64,000 nucleotides of DNA from Pteria penguin (GCA_035048485.1 CM068582.1:32305596-32369595); one strand, 5' to 3'; numbered from the stretch's first letter, positions 46,677 through 59,420 are shown. The notes: a model not told the origin generated them from the letters alone. Made by a program: numbers and translations.

Positions 46677-49600
46677 CTGGAAAAACAGTATATTCCTGTA
46701 GAGTACTTACAAGAGCGTTGAGTTTGTTTTAAATTTACCTGAATTGAATCTATCAAATAGTTTTATATACATTTACGTAGACAATGTGATAGACAATTAC
46801 AAAATTATTTAATCTTCTAAAAACCAAATAACGTCTACTTATAATTATTAAGTCCTTAAAAGTAGCTTAAAGGCGGAAATATGATTTACTGAACAGTGTT
46901 CCTCTGGCTACCTGTCGGCTCTTGGGAGAGTGTTGCTTTACTTTAACCTTACGTAATGGAATGTAAACGAAAACCCTAGACATGATTATTATTATTATGT
47001 TTTTAAGGGGGGGGGGGGCGGGGGCGGGGAGTCTATTAAAGGGATTTTTATTTTTAATAAAATTCAAGATTGCTTCTCCACGAAGAGGGATTTTCTTTTC
47101 ATCCTTAACTTATGGTGGTCCTTTTTTGTAATGTGTAGTGGCTACCATAGTCATATGTCTAATTTTTTATATGAGTCCCCAATCGAATAAAAACATTAAC
47201 CGCAAGCGTATGGTATAATATACCAGACCTATATTTACATATTTATAAGAGAGACAAAAAGAGGAGTTACTGGCTCAGTTATGTGGCAGAAGTCACCATG
47301 GAGCTATACATCACAAGAATATAAATAATATACTAGAACATATAACACATTACAAAAATATTTGATTGTAGTGCAATTACGATACCGACTTAAGACGGTC
47401 ATTTAATTTGACAAAAGCCAAACAAATGGTGTGGTTTGATAAGAATCTTAAATCGCATACGATTGAATATCAAAAACTCGTAGAGACCTGCAGATGAACG
47501 TAACATCAGTCTAAGTACATTGAATCCTAGGATCTGATTATGTGCATCTAAGACTTTCCATAGTTTCAATGTATACTCCAATTAATGCATTTTCAAGGGA
47601 TATGGTTGGTGTAATGGACTCCAGACTAGGACAAACGGCCACCTTGAGAAAGCCGATTCAATGTTTTGATAACATTATTTGAAATTTCTGTTAAAGTTAG
47701 TGTCCATTATAGTATCAGGGTGAGTATGACGACTAGCTGGGGACACTTAATTCTCCATGTCACATAATCCTACATTTGGTTCTTCCAGGGGTCCATGACT
47801 ACCTATATGTATCTATGTTGTCTAGTATGATGGATATCCCATCTTGACAACCGCTCGGTGTCTTAACATGTTATTTATCCATTAAAGTAATGTAGATGTA
47901 AAACTGTTCTATTTTTTTTTTCTTTGTTCTATAGAAAATATGTGAAGGGGATGTCATTTTAAAATTCGATATTTTTATTTTTAAGTGCATTGTCGTTTTC
48001 ATATCGTCAATAAATATTTCAGCTTGATATCGGATGAACACTTTAGTAAAAGGGAAGGCACTTATCATGTTGAAATTTTTGTTGGTTAATAGAACATTCA
48101 TTAGATCTTTTAGACATTTACCAGTATATGGACATATATAATAGTTTAAATGTTGATTAAGCTTGTGAAAAAGACTTTTGCGCGTCTTCCACAGCATATC
48201 ATCGATGCTCATTAACAGTTAAATGTAATAGAATATCTTTTTCTATAATTTTAATGACAACAACCATACTATTATACACATGAATCTTGAAGTCTTTCTG
48301 TCAAGAAACCCTTTTCAATAAAATAGCCGTTATAATACTAAAACACAGATATACTAATGTATTTTTGAATTTTTTTAAAACATTGTTTAAGCACTTAAGC
48401 ACTGTAGATTATTATTAGCAATTATATATGATGTTTAATGATATCTGTTACATGTACTATGAAGTATCATTATATTCCTAAATATGTGACATTGATGAAT
48501 CGAGGATCAAATAAATAATTGAAAGCTTCACTGAAACATTGATATAATATATTTCATACTTACCTGCAAGATATTCCTGGCTGTAGTTATTAAGATCATT
48601 GCTGCAACAGAAGATATTATCAAAACAATAAAGACACACATGTATGACAACAATGTCGATATATCAAAGTAAAAACTGATACTGATATATAATAAAATTT
48701 TAAGTCATTAGAGTGAAAAAGAAACATTACGCATTATATAAACTATTATTATCATACATCTCCTTGGTGACTTCTGTCAGATATCTTTCCCTTTCCCTTT
48801 TGTAACGATTTTCAGTGGTGTAAAATTGTATCTATATTTATATGTTTCCTTATCATTAACGTTGTATATTGATAGGCATTGTTTGTAGAGGGAAATTCCA
48901 AAGTATCTCACGAAAACTTTTGTTGTTGGCAGAACAGATAAACAAGCATCCGCTTACTGTCCTGGTAGTGATTGGAACACAGACGTCACGTACACAGAGA
49001 CTAGAGTGAATTATTCGTAAAGAGTTTTAAAGTGACTATTAGCACCATGACGTTTTATATTCAATATGTGATTTTTAAATGTGATTTGTTATTTTAAGAA
49101 GGTTTTAATTATGCAAGTTATGTATTTTTCACCACTGACAACTAATTGAATGCACAGTTCAATATGACCTGCTTTCGGGAATCTGTCCAGAAACAGTAAG
49201 GGATTCAAAACTTGCTAAGATTATCATTTATAAAGATGCAGTCTAAAATGCAATAAATGGTTAAAATATCCCCTTTGAGACATATCCTGAAACATTCTAG
49301 GATAGTGATGAATTTATCGATTGTAACAACATTTGTTAATGTTATTTATGTACTGAAACGCTACAAAAGCTTCTTACTATAATAATTGTCAAAATTTGTC
49401 AAATTTTATGTTGGATTTGGGATATAATTGGCTTTCATTCCGTTCAGCATTTTCAAAATAAATACTTCATACTATATCGTAATTCACTTTGTATAAACAC
49501 AAAAGTCAAATAAAACAAACACTAGGATAAACGGTACACGATACAAATGGGAAATAAAAGGGTAATGCGGACCTTTGAAGAAACAGTACCTGGATCACAT

Positions 49601-52600
49601 CACATACTAAAATCGTGTCCTACCAGCCGGTCTCACCAAGCCTGAATTCATTATTTGTATAATATAAATATTCTAAGTCATAATCAGCATAAACGACTAA
49701 ATATCTACTAAAAAGCAAGTCTACATATTATGCAATGAAAAGTTGTGTTGGTATAGACGGTAAATTTAGCGACAGTACAATTTTAAAACTATTTCCTACA
49801 CTGTCGTGCGAAGTGATATATTCAATTTTTCAGACCTCTGTCGAAGATGGCATAGACTCTTGATTTCCTCAGGCAATACAAGTGTTTATCAGCTCACAGT
49901 TTACACTGCCCTCAAAATTGTCTTTTTGACTTATTTTTTATGAAGTAGTAATCAAATACAAGATAAAAGTATTCTTTCCGAATGAAACATGGTACAAATA
50001 CAAGGAAATAGACAAAAATTGTTATGCCATTGATGGGTCTGGTTATTTTGAGTTGTTGCACTATTGATAAAATAGAAATGGATATTTGGATTTAAGCACG
50101 CCTTTCCTACCTATTCAAAGCTTGAAGAGAAAGTGACTGAGTTGGGGAAATACGTAGTGGAAATATGGTGGTTTATTTTATCATAGTATAATTGGCATGC
50201 ATAACTCAGTCCTAAAATGAGTATTAGACTCTTTGCATGTATGTGTACGTCACGTTTGGTCATTAGAAATTCTGGCTTTCTTTTTAGTGATATACCACCA
50301 ATAAAACAAGGCTACCCACAATCCGGGACAAGTATCCCAAAGTAACGTTTACGTGTTTAATTCTTACTCTAGATATAGCCGAGATTATTATACATACACG
50401 GTGACGACATCTGCCTGATATAGTGCACAGAAATTAAGATCATTGCAATGGATACATTAGATGCAATGAAGGATCTTTTACATGCCACGTTTACCATGTC
50501 ACGGCACCTGGATTTTTAAGGTTTAATTCGAAGGACAGTCTCCAGAGAAACTACTTTTTCTTTGACACGGAACCTCCGTTTTAACTGTTTCAACCGAAGA
50601 CAGTATGCCCAGAACTTCACATCGTGTTAGTATTTGATGCATTTTAAACATAAGTAGTAACAGAAATGTATACCAACATGACATTACAGATAAACAGGCA
50701 CGCAAACTGTCAATTGTTCATGCATTATTTTCTACCGAGTTCAATACTGAAAGCAATGAAATGAGGATGTGACAGTGTTTTTCATTTAGGTAATATCAAA
50801 GATTGCATGCTACGTCAAAGCCATATGACTTACCTTTTACGTATTGCACAAGCAATGCAACTGACCACTGTCATGACCACTGTATACCCAGATAATACTA
50901 AACTTATGATATACCATGTAGTTATGTCTAAAGACGATATTTTGTCCTCATCTATCATATATAAGAAAATGGTGAGTATGGTGTTATAAACTGAGATTTA
51001 AAACAAATTAGGAAACGAACAATATTCTCTGTTCATAAAACATAAAAACCGAAATAATATTGGCGTGACGTGGATAATACAAGATTAAATAAACTTACCA
51101 TTTCCAACTTCATGTACATGTATATACGTTCTGTTGTTTCCGTCCTTGGTTAAGGAAACACATCCGAACATGACATGGCAAAACAGATTGGCGGAACACT
51201 TACAAGTGTTTTCACATTTGTGACCATATTTACTATAAGGACAACTCTTTGTGCAATTCGTGCCATATAACCCTTCTGGGCATTCTGTGGATTATACCGA
51301 TTAAAATATCTTATTTCTATTTTACATGTACTTTTAGGACTATGTGTTTACAAATATCTTCAAATGGAGACTTTGTTTATTAACCTTCAAGATTTGTACT
51401 TTATTGTCATTATTATGTTAAGATGGGTCATATATACAGCGACAGAGTTTGTCGGATTCAATGCATAGAATCGTTAGACAATTTGCCATTGCTCTCACTT
51501 GGAGCCTCATTATTTACCATCTTATCCAAAAAAGCACTGTCTTCTTTTATTAATCTTAACAATCTCGGTTTTGAGTTATTATTTTTCAATTCATATACAA
51601 AGAATTCACTTAATTATTTTTCATTTCACATTTTACAAAGAATTTATTAAATAATCCAATATAAAGAAGACATTTATTAATACCAGTAAAATACTTACCA
51701 TAGCACACGCCATTAATCTCAATATAGTTCTGTACGTTATTTCTGAAAAGGGGATCAGTATCACGAATAACAAAAGCATATTCCAGTAAAAATAAGAAAG
51801 AAGAATCTTTCAGTTGAATAAAAAGTTTTCATTTTATCAGATATGCATGTGACATATACTGATGACCTCCCTCTCTAGGCAATTATCTTTTTTGATTGGA
51901 AAAATTTGTTTTTCCATCTTCATCTAAATCACTGAAAAGTAAAAGGTATTATTAGGTTTATACGATGGATAATGAAACTGTTCATGACATGACTTGATAA
52001 CAGTATTTCTAGGAGATCCATTGTAAGTGAAAGATTAAATTTCTATAATAATAATTTACATAGGCTGCGTGTAATCATTGTTTACTCGAGGCAATACGCT
52101 TCTTCACACGTTTTATTAAATGAATTTCCTTGGGTGCACGCGGGTATATACAGATCAGTAAATGAAATGGCGCGGTAGGTTCTGACCTGGCGTAGAAGTC
52201 TGATATATACATTTTTACATAACTAAGAATGCTTGAAGTAATTGCTCTGTATCTAGAACTGTAAACGGAAACATCGATTACATATTTTACCTACCGATAT
52301 ATTTTAATGTGTAATTGCGAAAAAAAACCCCCAGAAACATACTATTACCTGTGATTATAAAGGGGTATTAAATACATGTCAAGAGTAGTGAAAACCACAC
52401 CTGCCACTGAAAACATTCATGCTATTTTGTTCTTATTCTTACAAATATTGCAACTTGGAATGCAGAAAAAAATCTGCCAAAAACAGCACCAATCCTTTCC
52501 AAAATAGAATACTGGCCCTTTCAACATCAATGTTCCATAACATGACGGAATGCATTTTTCTGAGGTTTCATTTGTTTATAGTGACGCAAGAGCCTAACAG

Positions 52601-54732
52601 GGTTATAAATGTCCATTGGTTCATCCCTCACAATTTACATAAACGCAAACTTAGGCACGTTTTGTTCCCTTTACGTACGTCAATGTATCATTACTCTTGT
52701 ATGATGTATAATATAGACAATAGTAAAACATAAGCCTCTATTGAATCATTCCTTTCCAAACTCCAATAAATATCCACCCATACTTCGAGGTCCTTCCCCT
52801 TATTTATCACACCCGATTCACCTATTGATACTATGTATGTATCTTACATGTATGTTACAGTTTGGGATATGATCACATGATTTAATTATTTCCACATTGG
52901 ACATATCCGCATATACAAACCCACGAAGCAAAATGTTGTTTATTTCTGTATAGACAATTTACCTTCTATTAATACATAATCGGGGCCACATGTAAACACA
53001 ACTCCGATTCTGTTTGTATCCTGGTGAGGGGAATGGTCAATTCTTTTGCACAGTCAAACCCGTCCCAACTGTGTTATACGCTTTTAGTCCATGATGCTGG
53101 TGCAGTATATTTTGTATTCTCCTCGATGAGATGAGATTAGGATGAGACAAGAATCAAAAGGGGAGGTTAGAGAATATAGGGGTCTGACGGAGAGACAGCT
53201 ACCCCCTGCCCGCTCCTCATAAACTGTTTTGGCGTATATCCAATACAAATAATACAGTACTCAAAGGAAAAGATAAAAGCATCTGATTTAGCCATATGAT
53301 AAGTCACCACGGAAATGTATTGTTAATGTAGTAATTTGAAGAGAAAAAAAAAACATAGAACACCAATATCATTGGTGTGGCTAACCGGTTTACCAGCCTT
53401 CCATGTGCATATCCGACACCATGATTTCGGTTCAACAGCATTTTATACCGTAAATGGTATAATTGGATTCGGTGTCCTCGTCTCCAACACGTGTCCATGT
53501 ATGTGTATACAAGTATTCACGAATTTGCATAGTTGTTGCAGGACTTTTGCAATGGGTATTGCATGCAAGGATATGACGCTTATCCCTCCCGGTTTCTGGT
53601 CTCGCCTCAATTTAATTGGGGTTCCCATTTGTCCGAATATGACATTGTACACGATTTTTTGCTTTTACATGGACGTCGAGGTGTGGTTATCCCTTTGGTA
53701 CATCTTTTTACTTCTATAAGATTTGGCGAAATTCTGTGAAGCGGTTAATTCTGGTGTATTTATCCCTTTAGTACATCTTTTAACTTCTATAGGATTTGGC
53801 GAAATTCTGTAAATCGGTTAATGAAAAGAAGCCTAGAATATGTTAGTCAATCATAGCTCTTGGGGCTGTTTTGAAATAGAGATTGGTAAAAAAAAATACA
53901 GTTTTAATTTGGGACATTGATAACATACGTTCTATTTTTTTTTTTGAGAATAAAGGTCAAAAATGTGCCAAACAATCAGAGCCTCTAGCAGCCATCTTTG
54001 ATGACTGATGTGTTCTAAAGATACAACTTCGGTAGAGAACCCTGGCTACTTATATCCTACAAGAATTGGGAAAATTCTGAAAAGCGGTTCATGAGAAATG
54101 TGTAAATCAGAGCCCATGACTGCCGTCTTGGATGGTAGATCAAGATAAAATTTTGGTATTCGACCTTTAGTACTAATTATTTGTCTGGTTTAGTGACATT
54201 CTGTGCAGTGGTTGAGGAGAAGAGGTCGAAAATGTGTCAATCATGGCGGCCATCTTGGATTACGGATCGAGTCGAAAAATACAAACTTGGTAGACGACCT
54301 TGAGTACTTACTCTGGTGTAATTCTGTAAAACGGTAGCAGGGAAGTCGGATGGGTGAAAAGTGAGCGACAGATGGCGCACTATGACAATAGTTCACATGA
54401 GCCTCTGACTCAGTTGAGCTGAAACAGGTAATTTGTATAGCTTAGCTGTAGGCAAAAGTCACCTTGGACATTCGGAGGTGAATAACACCGGAAAAAATCA
54501 TATTGAAAAAAAAAACCAAAACACTATTCTATTTATATTTTATCTTGTATTTCAACATTAAAACATTTACTTTGGGAGTAATGATTCAGCCTTACAAATA
54601 ACACATCTTGACAGTATCATTAAAGATAAAACTTATGAATTCTGAGAAATGATATAAAATGTATACTTACAAACATGTGCATTTGGAATATGTAATCAAA
54701 CACAATAAAATTATACACACAGAGTTGAACAT
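46264..54732 (-). CDS. Gene B: paralogous small MEGF10/Draper-like type I membrane receptor, six exons
   Basis: Coding exons on the minus strand: 54671-54732, 51699-51742, 51099-51284, 50834-50951, 48564-48601, 46264-46676; 861 nt, 286 residues plus stop. All junctions obey AG/GT and phase. Seen: signal peptide with hydrophobic VCIILLCLI; Cys at 34, 37, 46, 50, 59, 63, 65, 71 and 77, identical in number and position to gene A; a six-residue longer stalk; transmembrane helix about 110-134 ending CIACAIRK; cytoplasmic tail of about 150 residues with proline-rich LLPPPQTMAPTLPPPASKP (194-212), YLEP (222), YNTL (249), YSEN (265) and YSFN (274). Inferred: cell-surface receptor with single EGF-like module, whose tail could recruit SH3/WW proteins through the proline stretch and SH2 proteins through phosphotyrosines. 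Convergent with gene A across 24 kb. Function unknown. Confidence 0.85.
46990..47030. repeat. G-rich tract in intron 5 of gene B
   Basis: TTAAGGGGGGGGGGGCGGGG and GCGGGGAG: several adjacent G-runs that could form a G-quadruplex on the + strand, i.e. C-rich in the gene B transcript. Confidence 0.7.
47255..47440 (+). repeat. Family D element in intron 5 of gene B
   Basis: ACAAAAAGAGGAGTTACTGG through GGACGGTCATTTAATTTGAC-like (AAGACGGTCATTTAATTTGA) and CAAACAAATGGTGTGGTTT. Closely matches copies at 37740 and 39843; inserted antisense to gene B. Confidence 0.85.
48564..48601 (-). CDS. Gene B exon 5 (38-nt micro-exon)
   Basis: Acceptor CTGTTGCAG, donor GTAAGTATGAAATA. Encodes NDLNNYSQEYLA with split codons at both ends; the pattern N-x-x-x-x-YSxxxLA is shared with gene A. 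Confidence 0.85.
50380..50625 (-). repeat. Diverged SINE (family C), just downstream of gene B exon 4
   Basis: ATACACGGTGACGACATCTG, CCTGATATAGTGCACAGAAA, AAGGATCTTTTACATGCCAC and CGGAACCTCCGTTTTAACTG correspond to the 56463-56750 SINE. Body recognisable, head uncertain. Confidence 0.7.
50834..50951 (-). CDS. Gene B exon 4 (juxtamembrane and transmembrane)
   Basis: Acceptor ATATATGATAG, donor GTAAGT. Encodes DEDKISSLDITTW then the hydrophobic run YIISLVLSGYTVVMTVVS. Twelve bases shorter than gene A exon 4, the missing part being the VSSV-like start. Confidence 0.82.
51099..51284 (-). CDS. Gene B exon 3 (EGF-like module)
   Basis: Acceptor ATCCACAG, donor GTAAGT. CPEGLYGTNC, CPYSKYGHKC, CKCSANLFC and FGC reproduce gene A's cysteine spacing exactly. 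Downstream the stalk reads NNRTYIHVHEVGN, with NRT a potential N-glycosylation site. Confidence 0.88.
51699..51742 (-). CDS. Gene B exon 2
   Basis: 44 nt between CTTTTCAG and GTAAGT, reading NNVQNYIEINGVCY. Same length and phase as gene A exon 2. Confidence 0.85.
52300..53330. other. Intron 1 of gene B, unassigned
   Basis: No domain-bearing ORF. A purine-rich stretch around 53130-53210 is unassigned. Confidence 0.35.
53365..53740 (+). repeat. Composite of family D end and family B in intron 1 of gene B
   Basis: TGGTGTGGCTAACCGGTTTA (family D end) at about 53375 is followed by family B: GGTATTGCATGCAAGGATAT, ACGCTTATCCCTCCCGGTTT, AATTGGGGTTCCCATTTGTC and ATGACATTGTACACGATTTT. Antisense to gene B. 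Confidence 0.7.
53690..54430 (+). repeat. Degenerate ~120-bp tandem repeat with terminal hairpin
   Basis: Recurrent phrases: CCCTTTGGTACATC / CCCTTTAGTACATC, GATTTGGCGAAATTCTGT (53717 and 53800), GGCGGCCATCTTGGATTACG-like, and GACCTTGAGTACTTACTC. It ends with ATGACAATAGTTCACATGAG and CCTCTGACTCAGTTGAGCT, an imperfect GAGCC/GGCTC-type hairpin familiar at the ends of a bivalve repeat class. Confidence 0.7.
54671..54732 (-). CDS. Gene B exon 1 (signal peptide)
   Basis: 62 nt from ATG to donor GTAAGTATAC, the same length and donor as gene A exon 1. The two trailing bases (TT) join exon 2 to give Leu21. The flank upstream has AGATCTTTCCCTCTTG, similar to the gene A flank. Confidence 0.83.
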
Positions 54733-55139
54733 TTTAAAACAAATAAATAACAAGAGGGAAAGATCTACTTCCATTTACAATGTAGAGATCTAATTTACAC
54801 ATCTGGTTTATATTCTTATGAGGAAGTAAAATGTTAATAACGCAATACACTTCCCTCAATTAATAAAAAATATCAGTTTATAATTAGAAACAACTATGAT
54901 TAACATGGGCTATTAAAATAATTTATTTGTATAACTTTTATTTATTGAATAGGAATGACTAAGTTGTTTTCGTTTTTACGTTTCCTTAGGCATATATTCT
55001 GTTATTAAAATGCGGTGAAGTTATAACCACAATTCACCTTGTAAAATGGGACTAGTGCACCCGCCGAATACCTCCTCTCTTAATGTTTAAATCATAAATA
55101 CCATATTCAACTTTCTTATACTTGTCTAATATATTGATA

Positions 55140-55268
55140 TATAGAATAAGTGTCTTATTTTTTGTTTTCATGCAGGAATAATTTACAACGTGCATTATAT
55201 CTAATAAATGCATCAGCCATTGTAATTTATTCCTGCATGAAAACAAAAAATAAGACACTTATTCTATA
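55140..55268. repeat. Long hairpin in the 5' flank of gene B
   Basis: Left arm from 55140 (TATAGAATAAGTGTCTTATT..CATGCAGGAATAA) and right arm to 55268 are exact reverse complements over about 41 bp, then nearly so for several more, around a loop of about 30 nt. No ORF of meaning. About 400 bp upstream of the gene B start. Confidence 0.92.
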
Positions 55269-55279
55269 CATATGCGCTT

Positions 55280-55855
55280 TTAACGTCAAAATATCATACT
55301 GGAAACTTTCATTTCCAATTTATAAACCGCATCATGAAATCAAAAAGTTATAAATTGAAAGAAACAGCCGGTGTACCGTGACAACGTAACGGTTATCCAG
55401 AATGACATACTTTTGTTGAATGTCAAGCACTTTAGCGCAAAATACCACGCAAGATTGGAAATGTCGAACATTTTAATATGACGTTCTAAGCTTAACAATC
55501 AAAAGTCTGTCAAACATCGCTTTCTTTGCTGAAAAGTGGGCCATATCTTGGGCAGTATGACGTCACCGATCAATGTTATTTATACAGAAATAAAATACAT
55601 AGGTCTTGAAAGCTTTATCTTAGGCAATTACAGTGGTTGTACATATATACATAAATGTTTCAATAATTGGCAAAATCGAATTATTTGATGGAGAAGTATA
55701 TAACCCCCGACCCCTCATTTTCTAGACTACTTCGTACTTATCTTCATTTAGGGCGAATTCTTTTAAAGATCTTATTTTCCGATTAAAGAAATATCATTTC
55801 TTTTTACAGAATTGTTTACAATCGGCTTACAGTGCTTTAACCATGTCCCAGCTTC
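55280..55855. other. No recognisable gene
   Basis: Unassigned AT-rich flank; no domain or shared repeat noticed. Confidence 0.35.
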
Positions 55856-55864
55856 TAGATCCCT

Positions 55865-55940
55865 TCTACAAGACGAAGCCGCCACCATATACGTGAAATA
55901 TTCGTGGTGTGACTTTAAACAAAAATCAATCAATCTAAAA
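55865..55940 (+). repeat. SINE tail fragment (family C)
   Basis: GCCGCCACCATATACGTGAA, ATATTCGTGGTGTGACTTTA and AACAAAAATCAATCAATC. Confidence 0.8.
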
Positions 55941-56462
55941 GAGAGAAGGAAACCTTTGTCGGAAGCGCTAGTAAGACCGCCTGTAAAACATAAACATATG
56001 GTTAATATGCATATATATTTTAACCTAGAACACAAATACAAAGATGGAATAGTCAAGAATATTTGTGACTGCACTGAAACAAAAAAAAATCCTTCTGATT
56101 TACTGTATAACAAAAGTCGTCACGAACATGCAGTGCACAGACATATAAGCTTAAAAATATTTCTTTTGAAATGCAGTTGCAGGGTAGTCAATATAGGTGG
56201 AAATCATTATCATATGTGGTAAAACTCCACTCTAGAATTGTTTCATATTTGTCGACACCTGTCTGTCTTGGGCGAAGTAAGTTGAGATAAGAGAAAACCA
56301 ATCTTCACAATATGCACATTTTCTCATATACCCAATATGGAAGTCTTTTGTGAGTTTACCTATACCTAAACATGTGTTCTTAATATCTTCATAAACAACA
56401 GAAGTTGTTACCTTTTAATTTGTTAAATGGAAGGTATCTCAAAACTTCGCTTACCATTTAAC

Positions 56463-56750
56463 GTTTACAATTGATTGATTGATTAATTAAATACTGTTTT
56501 ACGTCACTCCGCGATTATTTCACGTATATGGTGACGGACCCTGCCTGATGCATTGCATAGAAATTTAGACCTTTGCAACGGACCCGTCCAAAGCAGTAAG
56601 GGATCTTTTATGTGCCACGCCTACTGTGACACGGGACCTCGGTTTTTACTGTCTCATCCGAAAGACAGAACACCGGCGCGCCCAAGGTGGGAGTTGAACC
56701 CGTGACCTTTTGATCACGAGCCGAGCACCTTATCCACTAGGCCTTATTAA
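56463..56750 (-). repeat. Full-length tRNA-derived SINE (family C)
   Basis: Read on the minus strand from 56745: a tRNA-like head with TAGTGGATAAGG (A-box-like) and GGTTCAACTC (B-box, 56691-56700) over about 56680-56742; a body with GAGACAGTAAAAACCGAGGT and AAAGATCCCTTACTGC; a tail with CACCATATACGTGAAATAAT and TTACGTC-type sequence, ending in AATCAATCAATC repeats. Transcription would use RNA polymerase III from the head. Fragments lie at 12800, 13470, 14060, 50380 and 55865. Confidence 0.85.
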
Positions 56751-56759
56751 CGTTTACGA

Positions 56760-58100
56760 TATTTCTTATATATATTCATATAATGGATTTTATCGGCAAT
56801 CACGCACCCCTTAAAAAGCAAATATGGTATCAGGTGCCAAGGAGAAGTAAGCATTCCCTACTGAAAGATAAAAACATCCGTGATGTCATAAGATTTTACG
56901 GGCATTTATGGTATCATTAAGTCTATTTATATTTTGCGTATTATTATTAATACTATTTTTTTTATTATTATCATTATTTTGTTGTTTTAGTCGCGCTTAG
57001 AATATTATACTCGTATGGCAAATATTACAATTCACATGTTAACATCAATTACATTGTAATTTGTAATATTCTGACTTCATTGGGGCAAGGGCAATAACTC
57101 GCACTGTTAAATGCACCCGTCTGTGCAAAGGTTTACACAACGGGAGACATTTGTTGATGTGCGGTGGAAATTTAGCGAAACATTCGAGCTTCTCCCTTTT
57201 TCCAGACGACGCGTAGGAATAAATATTGAGAGATTAGAATGTCAGCAGCGTCGTTCTAATTCTAATTTTCTTAACTTATGCACTAAAAAGTTTTTTTTTC
57301 TTTTTAATCATTGATACTTTTTTAATTGTACCATCATTGACAGGTTATTTTTAGTAGTCTAGCTGCCGTGACTAATGATGGGGCCATTAACCAGTTTACA
57401 AAATAAACTTGATTTAATAACAATATTTAAAGTTACTTATTAAACCTTTAACCAGCCTCTTCCAAGTTAAAGAACTCAGACCAGATATGCGTAACTCCGC
57501 CCCTACTATTCAATTCTGAAGACTGCACTCCTCGCAAGGTTCATGGTGTTCTTGCACCGACAGCTTTAACTCCGCTAGCCAAACCAGCTTATAACGTGCA
57601 CTTAACTTCAGTTGACATAGCAGTAACGCCAAGTCTTGAGCCATCCCTTTTAATTAAGCTCGTCTATGATGTTATCCCAACTATTAGGACAAAAATGGTA
57701 ACGGGGGAGTATGTTTATCTAATTATCCTCTAAAAAGCAGACCGAAAGTTGTATCTTCTAAGTTAACTTCGCAATGGAAATATTACTAGACCCTGAAATA
57801 TCAAAAATGGCGAGATGCTTTCGTCTCTTATACCAGTATTTGACAAAAGCTCAACATCTAAAATACATCAATAATAGAAGAATCACAGCAAAGACAAAAA
57901 AAAAACGAACCCAAAAAAAAAAAACCAAAAAACAGAAAGACAAAACAAAAACGGTGGACATTTTCTTTAAATATGAGGAACAGTTTAGGATGACAACGGC
58001 AGCCGATCCCACTTTGTCCATTACTCATATATTTTAGTGCACAAATTGTTTCAAGTACAGCGGCTCCAACTTCGTTCAAACACAGGTGCTTCAGCTTCAA
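56760..58100. other. No clear gene; possible 5' part of the DIRS relic
   Basis: The ORFs at 57111-57314 and 57774-58037 (A-rich, KKKRTQKKKTKKQK) have no recognised domain. The GGTGCCAAGGAGAAGTAAGC string at 56834 is a family B core remnant. Confidence 0.35.
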
Positions 58101-58149
58101 GGGCACATGTACTAAACATCCTTACTTCTTTGAGAAATTTCATATCTTT

Positions 58150-59420
58150 CCGACCTACTGGACCTCGGACATTCACCTCTTAACAGAAATCCATCTATCT
58201 TAGATTCCTTCCACATAAAGTACCTGCAAGCGAATTGAAGCATGGTTTGCAGTTTGGTTTCTCATTGCATAACACAGGACCATCGACGGATTTTTTCTCA
58301 AATAAGTTAATTCAGCTGAATTAAAATCAAAAACAGACGATAAAATAAGTAAAGGACGCACATGGGGCCCATCCCCAGTCCACCTTTTAAAAATGTTTTC
58401 CTATAAGTTTTGTGCCAAAAGCAGACGGAAGTCGATGCATGATTATTGATTACCGATGTTCTTTTCCTCAGGGAATTAATATAAACTCTCGATTACTTCG
58501 TATTAGCCTCCACCATACGCCATTACTTGGATGATTACATATTTATCTCGAGTTCAGAAAGGGTCCTCATTTCAAAAAATATGTCTAAGTTTTTGGATTC
58601 CCTTTAATGAGGAGAATAAGGACGGCCTGACAACGGTCATAAAATTACTAGATATGTCTATTGACACTCAAGCACAAACTACATGTATTTCAATACAGAT
58701 AAAGTCACTGATTTAATTTCCATATTAGATTCCCTCTTCTTTAACAAAAAGCAGTGCTCAAAGAATTATAGTCTCTCACTGGGAAAGTAAACCTTGTAAG
58801 TAAGGCAATTCGGTGGAGCAAGGCCATTTATTGGCAGATACTATAATGCAATAATTGGTCTTTCCAAACCACTACAGCATGTTAGGGTAACAAACCATTT
58901 ACAGCAAGATTTACGCATATGGCAATCATTTGTCAAGGATTTTAACGAGGTAACCTACAGAAATGTACTTTTCTGATGTGGAATGAACATCAGATTCTAC
59001 ATTGCGCTTGTTCACCGACAATGCAAGTAATCTAGCACTATACTAGGAACCCATTGGTCTTACATATTCGAAATGAGAATTGCCGTGCATTCAGAAAACC
59101 CAGTTGTAGTATGCATCATAAATCGCCAAACAAAATCCAGTAGCATCATGTCATTGTTAAGACCCATGATCTCATTTATGATGAAACCTGATACCAAAGT
59201 TAGAGAAAAAGTTATAAAAAGTATACAGATAATACAGCAGATTCAATTTCTCGTGCAGTGGTCTCGGTTTCGCAGTGGTGTCCCATACTAAGATCAAACG
59301 CCAACACTAATTCTTCCCTTCCCCTCCCGGAATTCTAGAGGCTACTCTACTCAGTAAAATAAAGCACCTTTGGCAATCGACAATGGCCCTCAATACTCTA
59401 GGGTCTTACTACTCCGTCCG
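58150..59420 (+). pseudogene. DIRS-like RT and RNase H relic
   Basis: Readable + strand pieces: LKHGLQFGFSLHN (about 58238-58275); GPIPSPPFKN (58367-58395) then SFVPKADGSRCMIIDYRCSF (58408-58466) and PQGININSRL, matching the DIRS block GPFxxPPFxN...VPKxxG..R.I..LS.P.G.S+N; an RNase H stretch near 58840-59040 with YAYGNHLSR and TLRLFTDNASN; a DSISR-type piece with QWSRFRSGVPY near 59260-59290, typical of the end of DIRS RNase H. Many stops and shifts. A tyrosine recombinase would be expected next, but I cannot read one with confidence. Confidence 0.55.

Noticed and set aside
47871..48212. 113-codon ORF on the minus strand as an extra exon of gene B
   Set aside because: It lies in intron 5, while the exon 5 to exon 6 joint is already in phase and conserved with gene A. 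No counterpart in gene A.
50807..50989. Plus-strand ORF of 60 codons
   Set aside because: Antisense shadow of gene B exon 4.
56680..56742. A functional tRNA gene
   Set aside because: The tRNA-like head is continuous with a SINE body repeated elsewhere, and the stem complementarity looks incomplete.
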